From: Pohlia nutans
Lineage: Eukaryota > Streptophyta > Bryopsida > Bryales > Mniaceae
NCBI GenBank assembly: GCA_022496805.1
Contig: CM040101.1
Coordinates: 9,178,501 to 9,242,500, forward strand
Length of the DNA: 64,000 nucleotides
Direction of reading: 5' to 3'
Below the pieces are notes generated by a model, which was not told where the DNA came from, made no database searches, and worked only from the letters and a program-made list of their open reading frames with translations. The position numbers and the translations under genes are program-made. Every line of letters begins with the position of its first letter. The first letter of the stretch is position 1. Of this stretch, positions 10,411-22,500 are shown one piece after another.

Positions 10411-12283
10411 TTTTAGTAGGAGAGGGTTCGACCACACTTTTTTGCAACGTTTTTGTAACTTTTTGACATTTCAAAGTCATTTTGCAAACACATTAAGTCA
10501 TTTCAATGAAATTTTATTTTATCAATGTGTTTATATGATGAATTTGAATCACTTTATGATTTGATTATTTTTCACTTTTGAGTAGGTTTAGAAATAGAAT
10601 TTCAACTCTAATGTGTTGTTAGGAAATTTTCAACATCCTTTTTCAACACTAAAACATAATGATCTTTCAATATGTGTGGCCAAATGACTCAAAATTTGAT
10701 TCACGTCATCTACAACAGGTACACTACAAGATTGTACGATTTAGGTTTGTTTTCTTCTCTTTTTTGTTGTTTATAAAATCATATGACTATAAATAAATAC
10801 TACAACCTTCATTCTAAAATAATTCCATGCCCTTGAACATGATGGTGCAGTTAGTTTTTCACTTTATAAAAATCTATTTACAATTTAGAAATATTTATTT
10901 TACAAATTTTGGGTAGGTGCCACTACAACTTTTGGCCTTGGAAAGGTGAAGGGAAGAAAAACTTTGACAACAATGATGACAACGTTGATCGCGTTCTTGG
11001 TATCTTCGGAAAGCTCTCGATGAGAAGGGGTGCATCTAAGTTGTTTCATAACTTTTGGACTTATGGTGTAAAAGTTTTGGATTTTAAATCAAATTTTGTC
11101 ATCATAAATTGAATTAAATTGTTTATAATAAATTATTCTAAAAATAATATAAGAAGTAAAAAAGATGAAAAAATTGCAGGGAACACTTGGACCAACGTCA
11201 CAAGCTACATTGATGTGAATAAAAAGAGAGCTTTGGAGGTGACGAAAGTCACTCTAGTCTTTCTAATAACTAGTCCTTTGTCTCTTCTCTATGGTCAGAG
11301 AGAAGAGTTCTTCGCCCACGTCTTAATGGGGTGTTCCCGAGGGTTTCTTTAGTTGTGAGTTCATTCGTCTTCATGAAAGAAAAAGAGAACTTTTGGATTT
11401 ATCTTCACTTACGATGACTAACTAAAGCCTCTTCTCTATAATATCCCCTCAATTATTTCTTATCAAAGGTTGTCTCTTAGTACAAGTATGATTTGTTATG
11501 GTTCCAAAAGTCACCACGTCTTTCATTCCTTTCTTTTGGGCCACGGTGCACAAATTTAAGAGTTGTTTAACTACAATAATCATCACTTTCAATCAAGGCT
11601 CGTGTTCAATAGTCACAACTTGTTTTGTTTCTTATACCTAAGGCACAAGTCCAATCATCATATCCAAGTTTTATTCCTTTCAATCAAGAAATGAATTCAA
11701 AAGTAATAAACATGTTCCATATCTTTCAACCTAGACACAAGCTCAGGGGGAGTACTTTTTATTAAACATTTACATCACGTGCGTTCATGACCCCCCAAAA
11801 GATATCTATGTATTCAATTTTTTTACTAGTGAAAACAAAAGTATACAAACAAATTTCAATTATAAAAAATGAAGAAATATATGTATACGTGAAAAAGAAA
11901 GTTTAATTTAAAAAATAAACCAATAGCACAAATATACATCAATTTTTGTATTGATAGAAACCCCCTTTTATTATGTACATACAATGTCTATTTTTATTTT
12001 TTTAATTTAAAATTTCATTGAGTACTTTTTCATCCCTTTGATGTAATTCATACATGTTTGATTAAAGATTATTTTCTAAGTCATGTTAGCTAATGCAATG
12101 ACCGTTTCTAGACTTACTATGACATGATCACTAAGATCATTAGTCCACTTTGATTCACAAAACTTATGATCTTACTTCTCATATCAACAATTTTTGTTCA
12201 TATTTCATCCATCACAATCTAAATGCAGCTAAACTTGTGAAGCCCTACGATATAAATACATGTGATCAACATCTTAAAAGGAC

Positions 12284-12333
<50 letters not shown>

Positions 12334-12404
12334 TACTTTTTATCAAATTATAATATGACTAATGTATGTGTATCATGTTCATTGATGTTCTAATTATTTC
12401 TTAA
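10411..12404. other. Spacer, AT-rich, with a (TA)n(GA)n microsatellite
   Basis: No gene recognised. 12284-12332 is (TA)12-13 followed directly by (GA)11-12. Around 11495-11720 are decayed CCAAAAGTCAC-type units like those near 9.7 kb. Nothing else can be supported. Confidence 0.5.
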
Positions 12405-13970
12405 CTGCCTTGGCGTCCATTTTTTGGACGATGTACAGATTTCATCCATTTTTTCTCATCCGTCATGCACTTTTTGTAGAGTGGAGTTTTACTATAGATT
12501 TTATGGCAAGTTAGCTTCATGCATGTGTGATTCAATTAGAAAGGGGATGATTTGTGAAATTTTTATGCCTTATTTCATGTTGTAGTGAGTCACCCAAAAT
12601 TTTGAAGACTTCAATGTAAAAGTGCTTTTAAAAAATTCATCTAAGAAGTCATCTCATAAAATTGAGCAACCAAAAAAATTCCAAAAAACATTGCACCCAT
12701 AGTATTACATTTCAACCAATCACAACAAATTTCATCCATAGATTGTCAATATCTTATTCATAATTGAATTATAAAAGAATTTTGAATTTTGAGTTTTAGA
12801 TTTTATACAAAAATATTGGTGACAACAATCATAGATTTAACCGTATGAATAGAATTTAAAATTCATAATGTACAGTGGGGTGACAATCAAAATGGCGTTT
12901 TTGAATTTGTAGTGAAGGAAATTTCACATTTGTCAACTTTGACAGCCTCCCAAGGGATGAAAAATTGGTATTTTACCACAATTTTTTTAAAAGATCATCT
13001 CTAAGTTAATAATATGTGTAATAAATTAGAAGGCCAAAAGATTCACAAAAAAATAATATTAAAAACCTACCAACATGTGTAGCTGTGTAATTGTTTTCAG
13101 TGTTGCCAACTTTAACAGCCTCCCAAGGATTGGGTTTCTTTTTTTTCCATGAAATTTTTGGAACATCAAGTTCTCTATGTTAATAACATATGTTCCAAAT
13201 TTCAAGGCTAAAAGATCAATACAAAAAAGATATTCACAATCTGCCAACATATGTTGTTTTGAGAAACAATCATGGAATCCATTTCACTACTACAAACGTT
13301 GACACCCTCCTAAGGGCTGGAGAATTGCTTATTTACTATGAATTTTTTTTTCACAAAATGGTTTTTATGTTAATAACATATGTGACAAATTTAAAGGCCA
13401 AAAAGTCATATAAAAATGATATTAAAAATCTACCAACATGTGTAGCTATGAGAAACCATTTCACTCCTGCCAACTTTGACACCCTCCCAAGGACTGAAAT
13501 GTTTTTTATTTACCATGAATTTTTTTTTTCACAAGATTTTTTCTATGCTAGTAACATGCGTACAAAATTTGAAGGTCAAAAGATTTATACAAAAAAATGA
13601 TATCTACAATCTACTAGTTACATTAGGCTGTGAAAGTTGGAAATAGTGAAAAAAAATTCACAACTACACATGTTGGTAGATTTTTAATGTATATTTTTGG
13701 CCTTCTAATTTATTACACATGTTATTAACTTAGAGATGATCATGTAAAAGAAATTCGTGGTAAAATACCAATTTTTCAACCCTCATGAAGCTGTCAAAGT
13801 TGACAGATGTGAAATTTCCTTCACTGCGAATTCAAAAACGCTATTTTGATTGTCACCCCATTGTACAACTTTTATTCATACATCAAGTTCAAAATATCCC
13901 TCTTGTTGGCATTTTATAATGCATATTTGGGAAACTACCGAATTTGGAGAGGGCTCTAGGCATGTAGGGA
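12405..13970 (+). mobile_element. TTAA-type element, family A2 (copy 1), split by a Tc1-like MITE
   Basis: The left part starts TTAACTGCCTTGGCGTCC, lacking CCCCTA compared with the 15.5-kb copy; the right part ends GGCTCTAGGCATGTAGGGA|TTAA. After removal of the 991-bp insert and its TA duplication, about 573 bp remain, against 567 and 570 bp in the other two A2 copies. The hairpin CGTCCA...TGGACG (12414-12430) is intact. Non-coding. Confidence 0.75.
12873..13863. mobile_element. Tc1-like non-autonomous element with ~210-bp terminal inverted repeats
   Basis: TA|CAGTGGGGTGACAATCAAAA ... TTTTGATTGTCACCCCATTG|TA, TA duplicated at 12871 and 13864. The inverted repeats continue for roughly 210 bp on each side (12873-13090 against 13655-13863). 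The centre holds head-to-tail units of about 165-190 bp starting near 12938, 13105, 13293 and 13468, each with CAACTTTGACA.CCTCCCAAGG and ACCAACATGTGTAG. The A2 copy at 15.5 kb supplies the empty site (CATAACATACAACTTTTATTC). CAGTG ends and TA target fit Tc1/mariner, but the TIR differs from that of the element at the window start. Confidence 0.85.
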
Positions 13971-13974
13971 TTAA

Positions 13975-15506
13975 CCCCCCCTCTTGTGCACTCACGTGAT
14001 TCCTTACACACATAAAAGAGTACACCCCCCCCCCCCCCCCCAACCTCCCCAGGATATAAGTTGTCGCATATTGTTTGTTCGAGATGTCTCTTACAAGGCT
14101 TGGGATGTCACCTCCGTGACTGACTATGGTGTTCGAGCATCTGTTTGAAAGCAATGTGATGAATACAATATTAGTCAAGTATCACAAGAAATACGTGTTA
14201 TGAAGGGATATAATTTTTTTTTGGGAATAAATATATAGGAAATTTGTAACTTTATTGCATCCTATTGTACATAACATTCTTGAATTACTTTGGCAATTCA
14301 TTCCTTTTCTACACTAGACATCATTCCACAATGATGCATTGAAAACCTTCAATTCAAAAATCACCCTTTAGAAAAGGAATTCTAGAATAGAAAAGGAATT
14401 CTAGAAAAGAAAAGGGTCAAACTAAGACAACTCAAAAATGTTATGCATGGTAAGTAAAACAATTTACCAAAAAAATTTACTGCAATAAAGAATACACCGA
14501 TTACTAGTAGTGTACTACTGTACTACATGATCATCTTCGGCACTAATTATATTATTTTAAAAAGGGCATAAATTTTAGGAATTTTTTTTCACTCTCTTTT
14601 GCAAATTTCAAGAAGAAAATTTTCAAAAAAAGTATAAATGCCGAGTCTATTTTATTAAAATAATTAAATATTCGACACTCTATTGTTGAATCCAATAATG
14701 TGGTGCTGGAGCTGCTAGTGTGAAATAAAAGACACAAGAAAAGGGGCAACCTTAGAACTGTAGGTACTGTATACCACACACTGGCATAATAGCATATTAG
14801 TATTATTCCTCATTGCACATTGCGCATGCCTTGCATGTCGGTGCTCCCTTACTTACAAAAAAATAATCATCACCCACAATGGAAAAATTCATTTAAAAAA
14901 AAATTCCAATCATCATGTTCACTCATAACATGTGTTGCATTGCTCCCACTTCCGTGACTCAAGGAAGACCAAAAAGTAGATGAACTCCAAGCTTCATTGT
15001 CACTGCCTTAGAACATATCATATCACAAAAAAATTAAAAACTTAAAAAATATAATAAATAAATAGATTTTAAAACAATAAAATTTAAAAACTTGGAGTTG
15101 AAAGAGAAAAGCTGAAAAGTCAGACTACCCATCAGCACCAGTCACCCATCATTGGAATTTGGAATTGGCATAATTACTTTCTTGCCTGTTTTTTATTTTT
15201 TATTTTTTTAAAAGAAACTAAAAGGCATTCGTCACCTCGCAATGCGATGAATTCTAAAATTTTGTAAAGTTCAAAGTCCAACTTCAATTACCATAAATGG
15301 AGAGAAGGTTTGAATGCCAAAATTATCACAAAATTATGATTTTGTACGATGAGAAAAAGAAATTTATAAATAATTTGTTTACTAAATTTTATTTTTTGAA
15401 AAAAATAAGTATTTGGCACACAAATGTTGACTTTGCCCTCTATCTAGAGGATACATTTTACCTTCGTTAACACCGAGGGAGCAAGGCAATTCGTAACATT
15501 TAACCA
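13975..15506. other. Spacer with a C17 tract
   Basis: No gene seen. About 17 C lie in a row near 14025-14041. The remainder is AT-rich; a short stretch, AAAAGGAATTCTAGAA, is doubled at 14373-14410. Nothing else recognised. Confidence 0.45.
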
Positions 15507-15510
15507 TTAA

Positions 15511-16077
15511 CCCCTAACTGCCCGAACGTCCATTTTTTTGGACGATGTACAGATTTCATTCATAATTTCTCATCTGTCATGCTCCTTTTGCAGTGTAGAA
15601 ATTTTACTGTAGATTCTATGGGAAGTTAGCTTCATGCATGTGTGATCCGATTAGAAAGGGGATGATTTGTGAAATTCTTATGCCTCATTTCATGTTGTAG
15701 TGTTTCACCCAAAATTTGGAAGATTTTAGTGTAAAAGTGGTTTAAAAAAAGTCAACTTGTAAAATTAAGCAACCAAAAAATCACCAAAAACACTACACTT
15801 AGAGTATTACATTTCAACCAATCACAAAAAATTCATCCGTAGATTGTCAATATCTTATTCATAATTGAATTACAAAATAATTTTGGATTTCACGTTTTAA
15901 ATTTTATACAAAATTATTGGTAATAGCAATCATAGATCTAACCGTATGGATAGAATCTAAAATTCATAACATACAACTTTTATTCACATATCAAGCTTAA
16001 AATATCCCTTTAGGTTGCATTTTATAAGCATCTTTGCAAAACTGCCGAATTTGGAGAGGGCTCTAGGCATTTAGAGG
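15511..16077 (+). mobile_element. TTAA-flanked element, family A2 (copy 2, 567 bp)
   Basis: TTAA|CCCCTAACTGCCCGAACGTCC ... GGCATTTAGAGG|TTAA. Hairpin CGTCCA-TTTTTT-TGGACG at 15527-15544. Collinear with 12405-13970 and 53644-54213. The right TTAA (16078-16081) touches the next element. Non-coding. Confidence 0.82.
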
Positions 16078-16081
16078 TTAA

Positions 16082-16624
16082 AGGACCAAGTGTCCTAACT
16101 AGGACATTTCAATGTTTGGGTAGGTTCCCACGGTGTCAATTTTTATTTTTATCTTTTGAAATAAATTATGTGAATTCGGTGTATCAATACAAAAATGGGG
16201 ATCTAATTTCTTTTTGATTCCGACTTTTTAAGTAGAGCAAAAGGGGTTTTTTTTGGGGGGAGAATGGGTAGTGCTGGCAAGGCTCAAAATAAACGTTGGA
16301 AATTATTATTTTCAACTCTAACTGTAGGATCTTGTTTTAGATTACTAGGAGAATGCATGGTAAAATATTCATAGAATTTTACCATACAGATTGCAAGATT
16401 ATAGAGTTTGAAGTGAAAAGATGAAATTGCAGTCTTTTTTGGTATTTTCTGACCGTCGTTGAAGACATGGGAATTTTTTTTAAACAAGTCAAAAAAATTC
16501 TTAAATTTTATTTAAATGATTAATTTGGTATTTTCTATCAAGAGCAAAAAGAGGTGAAAGAAAATGAATAGAAAGAGGTGAAATTGATGCTCAAAAACAG
16601 AAAAATCCTGCGGTCCTTTAGGGG
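16082..16624 (+). mobile_element. TTAA-type element, family A1 (copy 2)
   Basis: Starts AGGACCAAGTGTCCTAACTAGGACA directly after the TTAA that ends the A2 copy, so CCCCTAA is missing from its left end. Ends GCGGTCCTTTAGGGG|TTAT. The hairpin (16091-16106) equals that of the 2.4-kb copy. It gives the uninterrupted reading for the insertion at 2432-3262. Confidence 0.72.
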
Positions 16625-16627
16625 TTA

Positions 16628-18039
16628 TTTTGATACATATAGAAGATATAGTAACCTATCAATCTAAAACATTATACGTGCTATATATGTCATGATTTGT
16701 TTACGTGAATTCCATCACAACTTTTTTTTCATTCACAACCTTATAATTTTCATTTAAATGTTCACAAATTTTACAAATAAATAGGAATGTGATATTTTAT
16801 TCATCTTCGTAACCTTTAACTATTAATACTTGACGAGACACTTTCTAGTGTATTTTTTGGGTTTTTTTTTCTTTGGAGCGCAATCGTATGTAATACATAT
16901 GTTATTGAATATTGATAAAAAAATATTGTAAAAAAAATATCAAATGACAATTATAATAATGAATTTCTTATTTAAAGGTCAAACACAATGATTCCAAGTT
17001 TTGGATGAAAGATTATTGAGATAATTTTTTCTTTTAAAAAAAAATGAATTTAAGAAAATAGCAAACAACTTATTGCAATTTTAAAATCTATATATAAAAG
17101 CCATTGATGTTCACTTGAGGATTAAACCTGACAATTTAGTTGTTGCATCTTATGAAAAATTCCTCATTTAATTGAATCTTTTTATTAAATCTTCTTTACC
17201 TTTGACTATAAAATTGTAATAAGTATAATTTTTTACAAATTCATTCAGAAAAAAATTCTAGAAAATATGACTCTCTCTACTCAAAATATAAGACTGGTTT
17301 TGCTACTTAAAAACTTGATTTTAAAATTTTGATTAAATTTTATATTACATTTTTTAAATCTATTTTTTTCAATGTTACTAAATGCAACTCCATCTTTTAT
17401 TTTATTTATTATATCTCTTTATTATTATTATTTTCAATTTTAATATTTCATTGATTTAAGTCTTTTGAATTATTTAAAATTTTATTGGTAAATTTCAAAT
17501 TTTCAATAAATTAATTTCTTTCAAATTTCAGATTTTTACCGTATTAAGATTGCCAAATACGACTTATAGGTTTGGCTTTAGTTCTTGTGCCAAGAAATGA
17601 TCTTTGTTATGATATTTTGTCTTATTTGTATGTGGTCTATACTTTATAAAGACAAAAATGATGTGAATTCGGGTAACAACTTTTAGGTTGAAAGTGGTTT
17701 ATTTAACATTGGTGACAATAGGTTCTCTATGTTGTATGAATAATGCACAACATAATATTTTTTGAAATGAGGCAAAAAATGGGAGAGAAACAAAGAAAAG
17801 TGCCATGTTGGGGGAAGTTTTGAAACTTCTTGTGTCTGTAATGTGCTCAGGGCTTAAGATGGTGCATTTGGAGAATTTAAGACTATATGATAAAACTTGC
17901 AATGAAATCTTCCAGGTAGACAAAGAATATTTCTAGTGGTTTTGGACATTTTTCAAATGGAAAGTAAAAAATTTCATTGGATTAGAAGTTATGAGAAAGC
18001 ATGGCCTTTCTGGCATTCCTTACAGTACATCACATCACA
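16628..18039. other. Spacer, nothing recognised
   Basis: Very AT-rich (16.7-17.6 kb above all) with no reading frame, repeat boundary or RNA gene that I can support. Confidence 0.5.
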
Positions 18040-18530
18040 ATTATACACATCAAACTTACTGTCATACATTTGACTACAAGGAATATAAGTGATACATGCA
18101 TGTGTTTGATTACCACTCTTATCGAGACTTACAGTCACATGTTTGGCTACATAGTACAATAGTGCATGTGTATGTGTTTGATCCCAATGTTTATCTAGAC
18201 TTACCATCAGAAATTTGACTACGTAGCATAGTAATGCACGTGTACGTGTTTGGTCACTATATCTAACCTGATTTACCATCACACATTTGGCTAGCTGGTA
18301 TAATAGTGCACTCAACAAAATTTACCATCACTCCCTTGGTTACTTAATACGTAAGTGACACTATTCCTACATTTGTTCACTACAATTATTAGTGTCACTA
18401 GGCTTATTTACATTTATTGCCACGCCTTTGACCATGCAATACATATTCGCTTCTCATCATACCTTTAAGCACACGGCATATAAATAATGTTATGTATTGT
18501 ATATGCTTGTTAACCATAAGCACAATTAAT
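18040..18530. repeat. Degenerate ~60-bp tandem repeat, five to eight units
   Basis: Recurrent core CATTTGGCTAC.TAGTA.AATAGTGCATGTGTATGTG followed by TTTGAT..C.AT.TTTATC.AGACTTACCATCA. Clear units start near 18067, 18133, 18208 and 18283, with weaker ones after 18330. The open stretch on the - strand here is a product of the repeat, not a gene. Confidence 0.6.
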
Positions 18531-19099
18531 GTATTGTCCTTCGAACTATCCTAAATAGAATATTCAGATTTTTATTTATTAATTATAAATTTTTCTCAAT
18601 ATAATGTTTTATGTTTCAAGTAATAATTTTCATTAAAAAGAATTTACTCACAAAAAATGATTTTTTTGGATCCAAAATTTCTTTTGAGAAAGACCTAAAA
18701 CACACATAATATTCAATTTATCATAAGAGGAAAATTTAAGAATTATAGAATATCCTTGAGTGCTATAAAAATGCCAACTAGAAATACTATTGCAAAAGTA
18801 AAAGGTAGTTCAGGAACAACTCAACAATAACAAAATGCAAGGAAGTCAAACCACTCAACTACCAACTAAAAGCACTTCGAGTGATTGTTTGCAATTCATA
18901 AGCCAAAGCACTGGAAAGTTGAATCAATCACGTAAAATTTAGCTTTTGACAAAATTTCACAAGACAATAATTGCAAATGAAACAAGTTATAAATCAATTA
19001 AGTGATAGATGATTTAACTATGTTCAAAGATTTAGTTAAGTCAAATTAATAAAATTATCCAATCCTTTACACTTCACCTTCCATTGGGCAACACGACTT

Positions 19100-19520
19100 T
19101 CAATAAGAATCAAGCCCCCAAATAAAGGGTAGAGGAGCAGGGATACCATATAAAGTTAGCGTGCTCAATTGGCAGTGATAGCTTGTCTCATTGTTGGCGT
19201 GCCTTCTTGCAAGTGAGATAGCAGAAGCTGTAAAGGCGCACGACCGGAGGTCGGGCGCTGTGTCCGTGCTACGAGGCTCCCGTCCAGCGGTCGGCGAGCT
19301 CGGTGAAAATCTCTTCACGCCATAGCTGGGAGTAGAAGGGGAGAAGAAGAGAAGAAGAGCTGCGTGCACAGGCGACGCGTCGCTCGCCGTGTGCGGTCTC
19401 TTCTTCGGAAGGACTAAGGGACGTCGGGAATTTTTTCTTGCATTAGATAGATTGTGGTGGGAAGAGGTGTAGAGAAGAGGAGGAGGAGACGGTGGCGTTG
19501 GATTCCCAGGGCGGGGATTG
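19100..19520 (+). promoter_or_regulatory. DCL1 upstream and presumed 5' leader with a 56-nt hairpin
   Basis: Base composition changes from AT-rich to GC-rich at about 19.2 kb, ahead of DCL1. GAAGAAGAG (19351-19359) and CTCTTCTTC (19398-19406) pair perfectly. They enclose further complementary stretches (GCACA/GTGTGC, GGCGA/TCGCC) and the palindrome GCGACGCGTCGC. I cannot see the transcription start, so whether the hairpin is in the mRNA is unknown. No AUG lies close before the DCL1 ATG in good context. Confidence 0.4.
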
Positions 19521-22500
19521 ATGGAGCGCGACGGGCGCAGGCACGAAATTGGCCGGCGCGCGGGACGCGATGAGCGCGTGACGGACGATTACGAGCGGCG
19601 CAAGCGGAGCCGCGAGGAGAATCACAATGGCGTGAGAGGCCCCGTGGTGGAGAGGCCGGATCCCCGAAGGGGGCGTGGCGAGCAGAGCCGGACGATTTCT
19701 AGGTCTAGGTCACGGTCGCGAGAGCGCGATGGCGGGCGGCGCGAGGACGACTACGAGCGCGACGGGAAGCGCAGGCGCTACAGCGAATTCGGCAGCAGTC
19801 GTGACTCTCGTGGCGGTGGCGGTGGCCGCGAGAGGCTCTGGATTGGAAGCGACCGGCGCCCCTCGCGGTTGCCGTATCGCGATCGGGATAGGCGCGAGAG
19901 AGAGCGGGCGCGCGTCGTTGGAGGGAAGGAGCGGGAGAAGGACGTGGAGGTCTCGATTCTTGAGGACAAAGAAGGAGAGGAGAAAGCGCGCACGTATCAG
20001 CTGGAAGTGCTGGCGCAAGCGAAGGTGAAGAACACCATTGCATTTCTAGAGACAGGGGCTGGCAAGACCCTGATTGCTGTGCTGTTGATGAAGGAGAAGC
20101 ATAAGCTACTACGGGAGCGCGGCAAGCGTATGCTCGCTGTCTTTCTCGTCCCGAAAGTACCACTTGTCTACCAGGTAATGACTTTATATTCGTTTTAATT
20201 TTTACTAATATGCTAGATATGCTAATCACCGTCCAGTTTTGAATTTGTCTCATGATTCCAGTGGACGGTCCAGTGTTTGAAACAGCAAGTACTTATTGAA
20301 TGGAAGCGCACACTTCAGTGGACGATCCCTTAGGGTGGATGGTGATTAGCATATGCACTATATTACGAATTTGTTCCTTGCAAGTAGAGTTGATTGAGTT
20401 TTTAGATTGCTGCTAATGGAGCTCAGGCTCGATACGTAGGGTTTTACAACATGTTCAGATTCAAAGGTTGAGGCTTTCCTCTTAGTTGATTTGGATTTCT
20501 ATTGATTTCTCGTCCGTAAAGTACATCTTGCTTAATTTTAATTAATTAAATTTTCTAAACTAAAATTGTGAAATTGTTAGAATTGTTTTAGATTGATGCC
20601 AATGAAGCTCAGGCTCAATATGTAGGGTTATGTAGGGTTTTATGACCATTGAGATTCCTAGATCGAGCCTTCCCTTTTAGTTGGTTTCGATTTCTATGTC
20701 TTTTTTGCGTTCGTCTTCGAACGAAGGGCTGTTGAGAATATTCTCATTTTGATTGATTTGTGAGTCTTGCAGCAAGCAGAGGTGATTCGTAAGAGCACAA
20801 AGTTTAACGTGGGTCATTATTGCGGAGAGATGGGTCAAGACTTCTGGGATGCTCGAAGGTGGCAGCGAGAATTCGATAATAAAGATGTACATTGTTCTGT
20901 CCCTTGGTTTCTTTTGTCTTGCGTAGGTCTTTTACATTTGTTGTTATGATTTTCCTTCCTTCTGTAGTTTTCTATGACACTAAACTTGTTACAAGTGCTC
21001 TTAAAGTTATTTTCTGTGCAACTGTGGCTTGGACCTTGATGGGAACTTTTTTCTTCAGGTTTTCGTGATGACGGCACAGATTCTCTTGAACATTCTTAGG
21101 CACAGCATTGTAAGAATGGAATCGATTCACCTACTCGTTCTAGATGAGTGCCACCATGCAGTGAAGAAACATCCCTACTCATTGGTTATGTCTGAATTCT
21201 ACCATATTTCACCTAAAGACAAACGACCTTGTGTCTTTGGAATGACAGCATCGCCCGTGAATCTCAAAGGTATGTAGACATGTCGACGCTTTAGTTGGGA
21301 TTTCTATCATTATTGTAACACATAATGTCGGGCATAGTATTTCGGAAATTACTGAACAAGCATAATTTGTCATCTCTAGCAACTGCTGGACATATCATAG
21401 CATTATCTGTGTGTGTCTCTCTCTCTAAGACACGTGCATGCTTGTCTTTTCTTTTTGCTGGGCAGGCGTGTCGAATCAGGAAGACTGTGCCATAAAGATT
21501 CGAAATTTAGAAAGTAAACTGGATTCTATAGTGTGTACTATCAAGGATCGCAAAGAGCTTGAGAAGTATGTGCCTATGCCGTCAGAAACAATGGTCGTGT
21601 ATGATAAACCGGCCTTGTTTGAAACATGTCGCGAGAAGATAAAGGAGATGGAGGATAAAGTAGAGGAAGCTGCTAATTCAAGTGCCAAGCGCAGCAAATG
21701 GAAATTCATGGGTGCCCGGGATGCTGGTGCTAAAGAGGAGTTGCGGCTCGTCTATGGTGTTGCGGAAAGGACAGAAAGCGATGGTGCAGCTAGTCTTGCT
21801 CAAAAGCTCAGGGCCATAATTTATACACTTGACGAATTGGGTCTATGGTGTGCTTACAAGGTGGCCCTTAATTATTTAACCATTCTACGCAACGATGAAA
21901 GGATTCAAAATCATCAGTTAGATGTGAAATTCCAAGAAAAGTACTTGGAAGAAGTATGTGGGCTTCTGCGCTGCGACCTACGTGAAGGTGCCGCAGGCAG
22001 TAAAAATACAGCTGAAAATGGGGAATCTGCAGACGTTGAGGGTAACAAGGTACAAGACCCTATGGATGTAGAAGAAGGGGAGCTTCCTGATTCTCAAGGT
22101 GAGTTGATAATCTCTCTCATGTTTGAAAGGAATGTATGTATCCTACCAGAATGAAAGTATGACTACCTCAATGCTCCTCGTTTCTTCTGACCCACGATCT
22201 TGAAGAGTGAAATGGTTGCACACGTGTACCTGACTGGCGGCTTTGTGAGTGTCAATGCAGTGGTATCAGTGGGCGAACATGTAGATGAGACTCTTGGAGC
22301 TGCAGTAGCAGATGGAAAAGTGACTCCGAAGGTGCAGTCCTTAGTTAAGATTTTGCTGGGGTATCAGCATACGGATGACTTCCGGGCTATTATATTTGTG
22401 GAGCGGGTAGTTGCAGCACAGATTTTGCCCAAGGTACAGTGCACCGTATAGGCTGACCATGAAACACTGATATTTTAAGTTCTCTTTTTGCTTGTGATCA

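Noticed and set aside
13190..13600. 136-codon open frame (+)
   Set aside because: It is made of the tandem units of the Tc1-like MITE; the repeated peptide follows the DNA repeat.
14025..14041. C17 tract as a regulatory element
   Set aside because: A plain homopolymer without further signal; its length may also be a sequencing error.
18000..18318. 109-codon open frame (-) in the 18-kb repeat
   Set aside because: A translation of the ~60-bp tandem repeat.
19705..20253. Long open frames on the - strand, up to 182 codons
   Set aside because: They are antisense shadows of the GC-rich, Arg-coding first exon of DCL1.
22099..22260. Coding continuation [13 protein letters not shown] before DCL1 exon 5
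   Set aside because: Only the acceptor at 22260 keeps the phase and yields the conserved [14 protein letters not shown] joint.
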